A DNA stretch of 64,000 nt, taken from contig NZ_CP041348.1 in NCBI RefSeq assembly GCF_009834365.1, positions 280,001 through 344,000 on the forward strand, in the 5' to 3' direction. This stretch comes from Komagataeibacter xylinus. Its GTDB lineage: Bacteria; Pseudomonadota; Alphaproteobacteria; Acetobacterales; Acetobacteraceae. The notes under the pieces are model-generated. The model searched no databases. It was not told the DNA's origin and saw nothing but the letters and a program-made list of their open reading frames with translations. This document shows positions 17,547-26,929 of the stretch, in pieces. The number at the start of each line of letters is the position of its first letter. Positions within the stretch are counted from its first letter, which is position 1. Position numbers and translations under genes: made by a program.

Positions 17547-17565
17547 GTTACATTTTCCATGTAAC
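17547..17565. promoter_or_regulatory. Perfect palindrome between the two sigma genes
   Basis: GTTACAT, a 5-nt spacer, ATGTAAC. It lies in the 104-bp gap upstream of the chosen start of the first sigma gene. It can be an operator or a small RNA hairpin; it has no T-run, so it is not a terminator. Confidence 0.4.
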
Positions 17566-17594
17566 GAAAACGCGAGCACCGCGCACCGGTTCCC

Positions 17595-18086
17595 TCAGCC
17601 TTCGCCGGCGGCGCCCGCCTGCATGTATTCCATGATCTGGGCGCGCGCGCGTGACACGCGAGCCTTGAGCGTGCCCACCGTCACGCCGCACACAAGGGCG
17701 GCCTCGGCATAGGTCATTTCCTGCACGCCCACGAGCACCAGCGCCTCGCGCAGGCGGGGAGTGAGCTGCCAGATCGCACCATTGAGGTCGCGCAGTTCAT
17801 CGGCCTCCCCCACACTGGTGTCGCTTTCGGCCTGGTCGGGGCGACGGGCGTAATCCGACATCACATCACGCTCGCGCCGCCCCTTACGCGCCTGCTCGTA
17901 AAACAGGTTGCGCGCGATGGTGTAAAGCCACGCCTTCATGCTGGTGCCCAGCGTGAACTGCTCGAGCGCGCCGAGCGCGCGCAGCACGGTTTCCTGCACC
18001 AGGTCATCCGCTGCCGCGGGCTGGCCGGTCAGGAAACGGGCAAAACCACGCAATTGTGGCAGGAGAGACAGGATCTCCCCACGCAA
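17595..18086 (-). CDS. ECF sigma factor of the EcfG type, paralogue 2
   Basis: 163 residues with region 2 (DDLVQETVLRAL, SMKAWLYTIARNLFYEQARKGRRERD) and region 4 (LTPRLREALVLVGVQEMTYAEAALVCGVTVGTLKARVSRAR), very similar to its neighbour. The two genes are tandem copies on the minus strand. The best start is TTG at 18084-18086; no ATG or GTG is available upstream before the in-frame stop. It is divergent from phyR across a 127-bp region that should contain both promoters. I find no perfect GGAAC-N16/17-CGTT there. Whether it competes with paralogue 1 for NepR cannot be told from sequence. Confidence 0.85.
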   Translation of the reverse strand: MRGEILSLLPQLRGFARFLTGQPAAADDLVQETVLRALGALEQFTLGTSMKAWLYTIARNLFYEQARKGRRERDVMSDYARRPDQAESDTSVGEADELRDLNGAIWQLTPRLREALVLVGVQEMTYAEAALVCGVTVGTLKARVSRARAQIMEYMQAGAAGEG

Positions 18087-18213
18087 GTGCGTGACCCGTG
18101 ACGGATCAAATGGTATTCCTGATTCCAGTTTGTTTACTCTTCAACTCTTGCAGCACAGTCTAACGCTGTCATGATCCGGAGTGTAACAGTTTATCTGGGG
18201 AGATGAATGCCTC

Positions 18214-18954
18214 ATGCCGCTATCACGGCGTCAAGACCTGCTTCGCGCCCTGCCCTATGCCCGGCGTTACGCCCGTGCGTTATGTGGCAGCCAGTCGAGC
18301 GGCGACCTTCTGGTGGCCGAAAGCCTGCGCGAACTCATGGCGGTGGATGACCCCACCCTGCCACCGAGGCTACGCCTTTACCAATGGATCTCGCGCCACC
18401 ATGCCCAGCACGGCGCGCAGGATGCGAAGGCGGGCGGCATGCCGCCGCTGGCGCGCAAGCTGCTCCTGCTCACCTCGCTTGAGGAACTCAGCGTGAATGA
18501 TGCTGCCCGCGTGCTGGCCATTGCCCCGCCGCAGGCCGCCGCCATGCTGGAGGATGCCCATGCCCGCCTGCGCTCGTGCGCCCAGACCAGCGTGCTGATC
18601 ATCGAGGATGAACCGATCATCGCGATGGATATCGAGGAACTGGTGCGCCAGTGCGGCCACACCATTGCCGGCGTTGCCAGCAGCGAGGAGGAGGCCGTGC
18701 GCCTTGCACGCGAGACCCGGCCCGGCCTTATCCTGGCCGACATCAATCTCGGCGATGGCGGTGACGGAATGAATGCCGTCTCGGCCATATTGCAGCACCA
18801 GGACATTCCGATCATCTTCGTCACCGCCTACCCCGAACGGCTGCTCACGGGCGATACGATCGAGCCGGCCTTCGTCATCACCAAGCCATTCGAACCGCTG
18901 ACGCTGGCGGTATCCACCTATCAGGCCGTATCGGGCGGGGTACCGCTGAACTGA
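18214..18954 (+). CDS. phyR: General stress response regulator PhyR
   Basis: 246 residues. The N-terminal EcfG-like sigma domain (about 1-110) lacks DNA-binding competence and serves as a decoy for NepR. The C-terminal receiver has acidic pair E131/D132, phosphoacceptor D176, T204 and K224. ATG 18214 is preceded by GGGGAG at a good distance; the upstream ATGs at 18203 and 18207 are not in the right place. Phosphorylation by the kinase at 14779-16584 would expose the sigma-like domain to NepR. It faces the second sigma gene divergently, and otsA follows 123 bp downstream. Confidence 0.94.
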   Translation: MPLSRRQDLLRALPYARRYARALCGSQSSGDLLVAESLRELMAVDDPTLPPRLRLYQWISRHHAQHGAQDAKAGGMPPLARKLLLLTSLEELSVNDAARVLAIAPPQAAAMLEDAHARLRSCAQTSVLIIEDEPIIAMDIEELVRQCGHTIAGVASSEEEAVRLARETRPGLILADINLGDGGDGMNAVSAILQHQDIPIIFVTAYPERLLTGDTIEPAFVITKPFEPLTLAVSTYQAVSGGVPLN

Positions 18955-19077
18955 CAAAGCCGCATGCCAGTCCCGGCGCAACCGGCATCCCGCTCCCCGG
19001 CCAGATGTGTATGCTGCCCCGGTTGCTGCCGGACGAAGCTGGGCCGCCATGCGACAGCTGAGTGAAGAGAGGGCAGA

Positions 19078-20457
19078 ATGAAACGGCTGGTCATCGTCTC
19101 CAATCGCGTTCCCGTTCCCAAGGAGGGGCTGCGGCCCGGTGGCCTCGCGGTGGTGCTCAAGGACCTGCTGGCCCGCCAGGGCGGCATGTGGTTTGGCTGG
19201 AACGGCACCTGCCACCCCGACGCCGCCCACCTGCCGCCTGAACACCAGCAGGCCGAAGGAGTGGAATACGCCACCATCGGCCTCACCCCCGCCGAGCACC
19301 GCAATTACTACACCGGCTTTTCCAACTCCACGCTGTGGCCGCTCATGCACTCGCTGCCCGAGCACATCCACTTCGAGCGCCGCGAGCTTGAAACCTACTG
19401 GTCGGTCAACCAGCGCTTCTGCGAGAACCTGCTGCCCCTGCTGCGGCCCGATGACATCATCTGGATACACGACTACCACCTGCTGCCGCTGCCCGCCCTG
19501 CTGCGCCGCAACGGGGTGCGCCAGCCCATCGGCTTCTTCCTGCACACGCCCTTCCCCGCGCCCGACATGCTGGCCACGGCGCCTGATGGCGGCACCTTCC
19601 TGCGTGACCTGCTCAAGGCGGACCTGCTCGGCTTCCAGACTGCTGATGACACCGCCAATTTCATCTTCGCCGCAACCCGCACGGCAGGCGCGGTCCTCAA
19701 GGGTGAGGACACGCTGATGTTCGAGGACCATACGGTGCGCGTGGGCACCTTTCCCGTCGAGATCGACCCGCAGGCCTTTGCACGCGCCGCAGCCACCGCA
19801 GCCGATTCGCAGGACCTGAAGCGCCTTTCGGGCTCGCTGGCGGGGCGCAAGCTGATCTTTGGCGTGGACCGCATGGACCCCACCAAGGGACTGGACCACC
19901 GGCTGGCGGGTTATGAGCGCATGCTCGAGACCTACCCCAAGCGCGAGCGGCAGGTCACCTTTTTGCAGATCGCGGCCGAAAGCCGCACCGAGGTCGCCTC
20001 CTACAAGGCGCTGCGCAAGAAGCTCGAGCACCAGATCGGCAAGCTCAACGCCCATCGCGGCCAGGCGGACTGGACGCCGCTGCGCTTCCTCACCCGCGGC
20101 AGCCCGCGCCCCACGGTGGCGGGCTACATGCGCTTGGCCGATATCGGCTACATCACCCCGCTGCGCGATGGCATGAACCTCGTGGCCAAGGAGTTCATCG
20201 CAGCCCAGGACCCCGAGAACCCCGGCGTGCTCATCCTGTCGCGGCTGGCGGGGGCGGCCAGCCAGCTTGATGCGGCCCTGCTGGTCAACCCGCTCGACCA
20301 TGATGGCATGGCCGATGCGCTCGAGCAGGCGCTGGCCATGCCCGCACCCGAAAAGCGTGAACGCTGGCAGGCCTGCTGGAACGCCATCGCCAACCGCACG
20401 GCATTGGGCTGGGGGCTGTCCTTCCTCCAGTTGCTGGAAAGCACGGTGCGCAAATAG
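19078..20457 (+). CDS. otsA: Trehalose-6-phosphate synthase
   Basis: Glycosyltransferase family 20 enzyme joining a nucleotide-activated glucose (UDP- or GDP-glucose) to glucose 6-phosphate, making the osmoprotectant precursor trehalose 6-phosphate. 459 residues. The N-terminal SNRVPVP motif, the [18 protein letters not shown] acceptor region, [16 protein letters not shown] and the C-terminal sugar-nucleotide motif [11 protein letters not shown] are intact. GAGAGGG precedes the ATG. The position next to phyR suits an EcfG target gene. No otsB phosphatase gene is adjacent; uup follows. Confidence 0.93.
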   Translation: MKRLVIVSNRVPVPKEGLRPGGLAVVLKDLLARQGGMWFGWNGTCHPDAAHLPPEHQQAEGVEYATIGLTPAEHRNYYTGFSNSTLWPLMHSLPEHIHFERRELETYWSVNQRFCENLLPLLRPDDIIWIHDYHLLPLPALLRRNGVRQPIGFFLHTPFPAPDMLATAPDGGTFLRDLLKADLLGFQTADDTANFIFAATRTAGAVLKGEDTLMFEDHTVRVGTFPVEIDPQAFARAAATAADSQDLKRLSGSLAGRKLIFGVDRMDPTKGLDHRLAGYERMLETYPKRERQVTFLQIAAESRTEVASYKALRKKLEHQIGKLNAHRGQADWTPLRFLTRGSPRPTVAGYMRLADIGYITPLRDGMNLVAKEFIAAQDPENPGVLILSRLAGAASQLDAALLVNPLDHDGMADALEQALAMPAPEKRERWQACWNAIANRTALGWGLSFLQLLESTVRK

Positions 20458-20510
20458 GGGTTGCCTACACGGACCTTGCGCCCGGCCCGCCTGACACGAC
20501 ATAAGCGGGT

Positions 20511-22337
20511 ATGGCTCCTCCTCCCCTTCTCCTCCTCCAGGATATTACCCTGACCCTTGGCGGCGCGCCGCTGCTTGATGGCGCGGGATTTGGCATCGGC
20601 CCCGGCGAGCGGGTCTGCCTTGTCGGGCGCAATGGCTGCGGCAAGTCCACCCTGCTGCGCATTGCGGCGGGCGAGATCCAGGCCGATGACGGCACGGTCT
20701 TCCTCCAGCCCGGCACCACGGTGCGCTACCTGCCGCAGGAGCCCGACCTGTCGGGCTTTGCCACCACGCTGGATTACGTGCGCGCAGGCATGGGGCCAAA
20801 CGACCCGGAATACCGCGCCGAACTGCTGCTGACCGAACTCGGCCTGAACGGCACGGAAGACCCCTCGACCCTCTCGGGCGGGGAAGCACGCCGCTGCGCG
20901 CTGGCCCGCGCGCTGGCCCCCGAGCCGGACCTGCTCCTGCTCGATGAGCCGACCAACCACCTCGACATGCCGACCATTGAATGGCTGGAGCGTGAACTGC
21001 TTTCACTCTCATCGGCCATGGTCATCATCAGCCATGACCGCCGCCTGCTCGAGACACTGTCGCGCTCGGTCGTGTGGCTTGACCGGGGCGTGACCCGCAG
21101 GCTCGACCAGGGCTTCGCCCGCTTCGAGACTTGGCGCGAGGAAGTGCTGGAGCAGGAAGAACGCGACAGCCACAAGCTCGACCGCCAGATCGCGCGCGAG
21201 GAAGACTGGATGCGCTACGGCGTGACCGCGCGCCGCAAGCGCAACGTGCGCCGCGTGGCCGAACTGGCCGAACTGCGCAACCAGCGCCGCACCGCCATCC
21301 GCCCGCAGGGCGGCCTGAAGATGGAAGCCCGCGAGAGCGACCTGTCGGGCAAGCTCGTCGCCGTGGCCGAGGATGTATGCCGCGCCTATGACCCCGCCCA
21401 CCCCGTGGTCAGTCACCTCGACCTGCGCGTGCTGCGTAAGGACCGGCTGGGCATTGTAGGGGCCAATGGCGCGGGCAAGAGCACGCTGCTGCGCCTGCTC
21501 ACCGGGCAGGACAAGCCGGATTCGGGCACGATCAATATCGGCAGCGCGCTATCGGTCGTAACCCTGGACCAGCAGCGCCGCACGCTCGACCCCAAGGCCA
21601 CCCTGGCCGATACGCTGACAGGCGGCGGTGGCGACATGGTGCAGGTGGGCGACGAGAAGCGCCATGTGATCGGTTACATGAAGGACTTCCTGTTCCGCCC
21701 CGAGCAGGCGCGCACCCCGGTGGGCGTGCTGTCAGGCGGTGAGCGCGGGCGACTGATGCTGGCCTGCGCGCTGGCACGCCCCTCGAACCTGCTGGTGCTC
21801 GATGAGCCGACCAACGACCTCGATCTTGAAACGCTCGACCTGTTGCAGGAGATGCTGGCCGCCTATTCCGGCACGGTGCTGCTCGTCAGCCACGACCGTG
21901 ACTTCCTCGACCGGGTCGCCTCCTCCATCCTTATGGCTGAAGGCGGTGGCAGATGGGTGGAATATGCCGGTGGCTACAGCGACATGCTGGCCCAGCGGCA
22001 GGATGCAACACTCGCCGCCCGCCCCCGCACCGAGCGCAGTGAGGCCCCACCCGCCACGACCGATGTCACGCCCACCGCCTCGCCCCGCCAGCCCGCGCGC
22101 AAGATGACCTACAAGGACAAGCATGCGCTGGAGCAGTTGCCGAAGCAGATGGCTGCCCTCGAGGCGGAAATCGAGCGTCTGCGGGCAATCCTGAGCGATG
22201 GCGGGCTTTATGCCCGCGACCCTGCCGCCTTCACCGCCGCTACCGCCGCCCTCGAAAAGGCGCAGGCCGACCTGACATCTTCCGAGGAACGCTGGCTGGA
22301 GCTTGAAATGCTGCGCGAGACGCTTCAGTCCTCCTGA
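20511..22337 (+). CDS. uup: ABC-F family ATPase Uup
   Basis: Soluble tandem-ATPase translation/replication-stress factor. 608 residues with two ABC domains (Walker [10 protein letters not shown] near residue 40 and GANGAGKST near 315). Each has a Walker B/D-loop ([18 protein letters not shown]) and signature ([16 protein letters not shown]). A charged linker joins them. The C-terminal 100 residues contain a Lys-rich segment and a coiled coil ([17 protein letters not shown]), the feature that separates Uup from EttA. The last 13 bases overlap the convergent gene at 22325. Confidence 0.93.
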   Translation: MAPPPLLLLQDITLTLGGAPLLDGAGFGIGPGERVCLVGRNGCGKSTLLRIAAGEIQADDGTVFLQPGTTVRYLPQEPDLSGFATTLDYVRAGMGPNDPEYRAELLLTELGLNGTEDPSTLSGGEARRCALARALAPEPDLLLLDEPTNHLDMPTIEWLERELLSLSSAMVIISHDRRLLETLSRSVVWLDRGVTRRLDQGFARFETWREEVLEQEERDSHKLDRQIAREEDWMRYGVTARRKRNVRRVAELAELRNQRRTAIRPQGGLKMEARESDLSGKLVAVAEDVCRAYDPAHPVVSHLDLRVLRKDRLGIVGANGAGKSTLLRLLTGQDKPDSGTINIGSALSVVTLDQQRRTLDPKATLADTLTGGGGDMVQVGDEKRHVIGYMKDFLFRPEQARTPVGVLSGGERGRLMLACALARPSNLLVLDEPTNDLDLETLDLLQEMLAAYSGTVLLVSHDRDFLDRVASSILMAEGGGRWVEYAGGYSDMLAQRQDATLAARPRTERSEAPPATTDVTPTASPRQPARKMTYKDKHALEQLPKQMAALEAEIERLRAILSDGGLYARDPAAFTAATAALEKAQADLTSSEERWLELEMLRETLQSS

Positions 22338-23326
22338 ACGGGGGGAATGATCAGCCCCGAGGCCTCCATCTGCGCCCGTGTTGCGGCAATGCCCTGCGTA
22401 ACTGCAAGGGCGGCTGCCAGCGCCCGGCGGCCTGCCGCGCCATCAACCAGTACTTTCACGCCATCAAGGCAGGCAGCGGCAAAGGCCGCGTGTTCGGCGG
22501 CCAGCGTGTCATGGTCGCGCCACGTGACCGATTCGCGGCGGAAGCCGCCAGTGCCCGGCAGCGGCAGGCCACGTTCGCGCCCGATCATGGTCAGTTCGCG
22601 CTTCATGAAATCGGCGGAGAGATAGCCCTCCTGTGAGAACACACGCATGCGCCGCTCGGTCTTGAGCGAGATGCGGCTGGCAGCAATGGTCGCAACGCAG
22701 CCATTTTCAAACCGCACGCGGGCATTGGCGATATCCTCGAACGGTGAACTCACCGCCGCACCCAGCGCATCCACGCTTTCGATCGGGCTGTCGACAATGG
22801 CCAGAACCAGATCGAGGTCATGGATCATGAGGTCAAGAATGACCGATACATCCGTACCGCGCGGCTTGTAGGGCGCGATGCGGGTCGCCTCGATATAGAG
22901 CGGGCGGGTAATGCGCTCGGTAATGGCCCGGTGCTCGGCGGAATAGCGCAGCAGGTGCCCCACCTGCAGCACCACGCCATGCTTCTGCGCCAGATGCATC
23001 AGTTCATCGGCCTGCTCCAGCGTCGCGGCCATGGGTTTTTCCACCAGCACGTGCCGGTCTGCCGCCAGTGCCTCGCGGGCGAGGTCGAAATGATATTCCG
23101 CCGGCGCCGCCACGATGATCGCATCAGAACGGGCCAGCAGGTCGGGGTAGGACAGCACCGGCACGCCACCGGCCTCATCAGCCACCTTGCGCGCCCGCGC
23201 GGCATCGGGGTCATGGATGCCCACGAGTTCCTCCCGCGCGCCAGACAGCACCTTGAGCGCGTGAAAGCGGCCAAAATGCCCTGCCCCCACAATGCCGATG
23301 CGTAACCGCCGTGCTGCCTGCGCCAT
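22325..23326 (-). CDS. Gfo/Idh/MocA-family NAD(P)-dependent oxidoreductase
   Basis: About 333 residues: an N-terminal Rossmann domain with GIVGAGHFG and the family EKP motif (LVEKPMAA), then an alpha/beta domain typical of sugar or cyclitol dehydrogenases. The ATG at 23326 is preceded by GGAAGG and gives MAQAARRLRIGIVGAG; a longer reading to 23476 crosses a perfect 17-bp inverted repeat and is unlikely to be translated. Substrate unknown. Its 3' end overlaps the end of uup by 13 bp (convergent). Confidence 0.85.
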   Translation of the reverse strand: MAQAARRLRIGIVGAGHFGRFHALKVLSGAREELVGIHDPDAARARKVADEAGGVPVLSYPDLLARSDAIIVAAPAEYHFDLAREALAADRHVLVEKPMAATLEQADELMHLAQKHGVVLQVGHLLRYSAEHRAITERITRPLYIEATRIAPYKPRGTDVSVILDLMIHDLDLVLAIVDSPIESVDALGAAVSSPFEDIANARVRFENGCVATIAASRISLKTERRMRVFSQEGYLSADFMKRELTMIGRERGLPLPGTGGFRRESVTWRDHDTLAAEHAAFAAACLDGVKVLVDGAAGRRALAAALAVTQGIAATRAQMEASGLIIPPVQED

Positions 23327-23355
23327 ATCCTGCCTTCCGTGCATGCCGTTCTTTC

Positions 23356-23403
23356 GGGGCCGTTTCAAAAGCAGGCCTGTTACCGCGCTTTTGAAACGGC
23401 CCC
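23356..23403. repeat. Perfect 17-bp inverted repeat (long hairpin)
   Basis: GGGGCCGTTTCAAAAGC (23356-23372) and its exact reverse complement (23387-23403) enclose a 14-base loop. It lies in the leader of the oxidoreductase gene and upstream of secD. As RNA it would form a 17-bp stem on either strand. It has no T-run, so it is not an obvious terminator; it may be an operator, an RNA structure or a repeat element. Confidence 0.65.
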
Positions 23404-23631
23404 CTGCCGGATTAGCAGCCGGCACGCCGGTCGCACAGCCCCCCGCCATGCCCGCTTCCCCCTGCCAATGCGGCAAAACGGCAACGCCGGGCAGGCGCTC
23501 GGTGCATCAGCGGTTGCATCATCGGGCGTGGGGCGGCATGTTCCCGCACTGATTTTACGTGCACACGACACATTGACCATGCCGGGCAAGGGAACCGGCT
23601 CAGCCGGGCGCAGGGAGCTTTCCATCAAGTC

Positions 23632-25182
23632 ATGATGTATTACAGTCGGCTCAGAATGGCTTCGGTCATTGGCGTATGTCTGATCGGGCTGGCGCTGTGC
23701 CTGCCCAATTTCATCCGCCAGCCCAGCCCTTCCCTCCCATGGCGCCAGATTCATCTGGGCCTTGACCTGCGTGGCGGCTCATACCTGCTTTTGCAGGTGG
23801 ACATGGCCAGTGTTGCCGCCGACAGGCTGCGCGGCCTGCAGGACCAGACACGCCAGACCCTGCTCAAGGCCGGGCTGGGCTACCGCAACCTTGCCACCGG
23901 CCCCCGCGGCGTGACGTTTACGCCCCGCACGCCCGACGAGACGCAGCCTGACCTCAAGGCGCTGCGCAGCATGCCGATGAATGTGCCGGGCGAGTTCAGG
24001 GTGGAACAGGGCGATGGCGGGCAGATCGCCCTCACGCTCTCGCCCGATGCCGCCCGCCAGCGCGCCTATGATGCGGTGACCCAGTCCATCGAGATCGTGC
24101 GCCGCCGCATTGACGCCACCGGCGCGATCGACCCCGAGATCACCCGCCAGGGCGAAGACCGGATCATTGTGGAGCTGCCGGGCATCAGCGACCCCGAGCG
24201 GGTAAAAAACCTGCTCGGCACCACAGCCAAGATGACCTTCCACCTTGTGGCCGATTCCGCCATTGGCTCCGCCGTGCCGCCAGCAGGCGTGGAAATGCTG
24301 CCCATGAGCGAGGGACAGGGCACGCTGCCGGTCTTTTCGCACGTGGATGTAGATGGCGCTGACCTGACCAATGCCAGCGCCTCGGTTGATCCCGATGGCG
24401 GCGGATGGGCGGTGAACTTCACCTTCGATTCGACCGGCGCGCAGGAATTTGGCGATGTGACCCGCGCCAATGTGGGCAAGCGCTTCGCCATCGTGCTTGA
24501 TAACAAGGTGATCGAGGCCCCGGTCATCCGCGGCGCCATTACCGGCGGCAACGGGCAGATTACCGGCGGCTTCTCCGCCCAGCAGGCCACCGACATCGCC
24601 CTGCTGCTGCGCGCGGGCGCCCTGCCCGCACCGCTCAATGTAATCGAGCAGCGCTCCATCGGCCCGTCGCTCGGTGCTGATTCGATCCGGGCAGGCGGCT
24701 ACAGCCTTGCCGCCGGCTTCGTGCTCGTGATCGCGTTCATGGCGCTGTTCTATGGCCGGTTCGGCTGGTACGCCAACATGGCCCTGCTGGCCAACCTGGT
24801 GCTGATGACCGCCATCCTCTCGCTGTTCGAGGCAACACTGACCCTGCCGGGCATGGCGGGCATGCTGCTGACCCTGGGCATGGCGGTGGATGCCAACATC
24901 CTGATCAACGAGCGCATCCGTGAGGAAGTGGCCCGTGGCCGCAGCGCGCTCCAGGCCATGCAGGCAGGCTTCGAACGCGCGACCGCCACTATCGTGGACA
25001 GTAACGCCACCGCGCTGCTGGCCCATGTGATGCTGTTCGTTTTCGGAACCGGGCCGGTGCGCGGCTTCGCGCTGACCATCACGATCGGTATCGTGACAAC
25101 CCTGTTTACCACCCTTCTCCTTTCCCGGATGCTGATGGTGCGCTGGTATGCCCGCACACGCCCCAGCACCCTGCCGGTCTGA
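23632..25182 (+). CDS. secD: Protein translocase subunit SecD
   Basis: Inner-membrane RND-type subunit that uses proton flow to finish Sec-dependent export. 516 residues: an N-terminal membrane helix, a large periplasmic part with LGLDLRGGSYLLLQVD, TQSIEIVRRRIDATG and the IIVELPGI/FTFDSTGAQEF elements, then five membrane helices beginning near LAAGFVLVIAF and containing GMAVDANILINERIREE. The ATG has GGGAG upstream. It is followed 10 bp later by secF, the standard secDF pair. yajC is not visible upstream. Confidence 0.95.
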   Translation: MMYYSRLRMASVIGVCLIGLALCLPNFIRQPSPSLPWRQIHLGLDLRGGSYLLLQVDMASVAADRLRGLQDQTRQTLLKAGLGYRNLATGPRGVTFTPRTPDETQPDLKALRSMPMNVPGEFRVEQGDGGQIALTLSPDAARQRAYDAVTQSIEIVRRRIDATGAIDPEITRQGEDRIIVELPGISDPERVKNLLGTTAKMTFHLVADSAIGSAVPPAGVEMLPMSEGQGTLPVFSHVDVDGADLTNASASVDPDGGGWAVNFTFDSTGAQEFGDVTRANVGKRFAIVLDNKVIEAPVIRGAITGGNGQITGGFSAQQATDIALLLRAGALPAPLNVIEQRSIGPSLGADSIRAGGYSLAAGFVLVIAFMALFYGRFGWYANMALLANLVLMTAILSLFEATLTLPGMAGMLLTLGMAVDANILINERIREEVARGRSALQAMQAGFERATATIVDSNATALLAHVMLFVFGTGPVRGFALTITIGIVTTLFTTLLLSRMLMVRWYARTRPSTLPV

Positions 25183-25192
25183 GGCGCGCCGA

Positions 25193-26146
25193 ATGATGTT
25201 TGATCGTCCCCTTCTCCGGTTCGTGCCGCGCGGCACGAAAATCAACTTCATGCGCGGGCGCTTCATCGGGCTGGCAACGTCCGCCGTGCTGTCCATTGCG
25301 TCGCTGATCCTGTTCTTTCACCCCGGGCTGACGCTGGGGCTGGATTTCCGCGGTGGCATCGTGGTCGAGGCCCGCACGCAGGGGCCGGCTGATTTCAACG
25401 TCATCCGCGCAGCCCTTGCGAGCGAGCATGTCTCGGCTGCGGGCGTGCAGTCCTTTGGCGGGCCGGACGACGTGCTGATCCGCCTCGACACGCCCCCCGA
25501 CAGCGAACCCGACCATGAAGCCCGCACGCAGGCCATGGTCGACTCCGTGCGCCATGCCATCGCCACCCTGCCGGGCGCGCAGGTGCTGCGGGCGGATGCG
25601 GTCGGGGCCTCGGTATCAAGGGAACTGTTCCGCAACGGCATGCTGGCGCTGGGCATCAGCCTGCTGATGATCCTGGCCTATATCTGGTTCCGTTTTGAAT
25701 GGGAGTTCGCGGTCAGCGCGGTGGTGACGCTGGTGCTGGACCTGACCAAGGCCATCGGCTTTCTGGTCATTACGCATTTTGAGTTCGATCTGGTGATGGT
25801 GGCCGCCATCCTGACCATTCTGGGCTATTCCACAAACGACAAGGTGGTGGTGTATGACCGCGTGCGCGAGAACCTGCGCAAATACCGCACCATGCCGCTG
25901 GCCGAATTGATCGACCTGTCGATCAACGAGACGCTGAGCCGCACGCTGGGCACGTCATGCACCGTCTTTCTGGCCGCCCTGCCGCTGGCCCTGTTTGGCG
26001 GGGCGAGCCTGTCCGGCTTTGCGTGGGTGATGCTGTTCGGGATTGTGGTGGGCACGTCGTCTTCCATCTTCATTGCAGCGCCGCTGCTGCTGCTGATGGG
26101 CGAAAAGCGCCTGCGGCGGGATGCACGGCCGCCCGCTCGCTCGTGA
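25193..26146 (+). CDS. secF: Protein translocase subunit SecF
   Basis: Partner of SecD. 317 residues: the N-terminal helix and GLDFRGGIVVEA motif, a periplasmic domain (about 60-140), then five helices including YSTNDKVVVYDRVREN and the conserved ETLSRTLGTSCTVFLA. I use ATG 25193 (MMFDRP, 10 bp after the secD stop) rather than the longer in-frame reading from 25148, which would overlap secD. A palindromic element follows. Confidence 0.95.
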   Translation: MMFDRPLLRFVPRGTKINFMRGRFIGLATSAVLSIASLILFFHPGLTLGLDFRGGIVVEARTQGPADFNVIRAALASEHVSAAGVQSFGGPDDVLIRLDTPPDSEPDHEARTQAMVDSVRHAIATLPGAQVLRADAVGASVSRELFRNGMLALGISLLMILAYIWFRFEWEFAVSAVVTLVLDLTKAIGFLVITHFEFDLVMVAAILTILGYSTNDKVVVYDRVRENLRKYRTMPLAELIDLSINETLSRTLGTSCTVFLAALPLALFGGASLSGFAWVMLFGIVVGTSSSIFIAAPLLLLMGEKRLRRDARPPARS

Positions 26147-26170
26147 GAGCGCAACGTCAAATTCATAAAA

Positions 26171-26230
26171 TTTAAAAGTTTTGGGTGCCGCCTTTTTTCA
26201 AAAAGGCGGCATTCTTTTTTTGAAGCTTTT
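26171..26230 (+). repeat. Dispersed palindromic element, copy 4 (near-consensus)
   Basis: The most regular copy: AAAAGTTTTGG, then the hairpin at 26187-26210 (GCCGCCTTTTT with AAAAAGGCGGC), then ATTCTTTTTTTGAAGCTTTT. It lies between the convergent ends of secF and the lipoprotein gene and would terminate both transcripts. Confidence 0.8.
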
Positions 26231-26237
26231 CTCCACA

Positions 26238-26693
26238 CTATCTGGGGGCAGGTCCAGCCGCAGGCGGCACGACCACCTGCCCGTTTGCATTGACGGGCAT
26301 GAGGGGCGCGCCGGGAAGGCAGCGTGCAGGTGCCACGCCATTCAGCGTGGAAGGGTCGGGCTGGTTGGCGCAGGCCACCATGAGGGCCACGGCCTGCCTG
26401 CCTTCACGGCGCGTGCGGCGTGAGGGCTTTTGCAGCACGGTCATGATCGTGTGCTTGCCGTATTTAAGCGAGGCCGCCATGTCATACACCTGCTGGCCCG
26501 ACAGCCCGCCATCCTGCAGGCGGCTGACAAGGCTGCCCTCGGCCATGAAATAGGTCGAGACCAGCAGGTAATCCTGTGCCGGGCCGGGCAGACGCGCCAT
26601 GTCCGGGCGCCGCAGACCGTGGCAGCCCCCAAGCAGGCCGACTGCCGCCACAAGCAGCATGCCGGAACGGACATGTCTTCGAATATCAATCAT
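26238..26693 (-). CDS. Putative lipoprotein of unknown function
   Basis: About 151 residues from ATG 26693. The N-terminus MIDIRRHVRSG, a hydrophobic stretch and LLGGC form a lipoprotein signal with Cys as acceptor. The mature part has MARLPGPAQDYLLVSTYFMAEGSLVSRL, a helical stretch and a Pro/Ala-rich C-terminus with three further cysteines (CANQ, ARCL and the lipobox Cys). I do not recognise the family. The longer reading to 26738 lacks support, since the lipobox would then sit too far from the start. Confidence 0.7.
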   Translation of the reverse strand: MIDIRRHVRSGMLLVAAVGLLGGCHGLRRPDMARLPGPAQDYLLVSTYFMAEGSLVSRLQDGGLSGQQVYDMAASLKYGKHTIMTVLQKPSRRTRREGRQAVALMVACANQPDPSTLNGVAPARCLPGAPLMPVNANGQVVVPPAAGPAPR

Positions 26694-26867
26694 GTAGCGC
26701 CAACCCTGTAACGGCTTTGAAAATTCTCTTTCATGCACAACGCATGCCCCGCGCCGTGGCCAGGCGGGCGGGTTACGGCCATCGGGTTACACAAACGCTG
26801 CATCCGATCAACCCGCGCCTGCCGATAGTGGGCACACGGGCCACCGGGCACAAGTATGCGGGAGGAC

Positions 26868-26902
26868 ACAAAAAAAACGGGCACCCACAACAGGGTGCCC
26901 GT
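26868..26902 (-). terminator. Rho-independent terminator of mscL
   Basis: 10-bp stem ACGGGCACCC/GGGTGCCCGT (26877-26886 with 26893-26902), 6-nt loop, followed on the minus strand by eight or more T. Confidence 0.9.
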
Positions 26903-26929
26903 TCCTTACGCTGCGCCTGGGGCGTGCGT

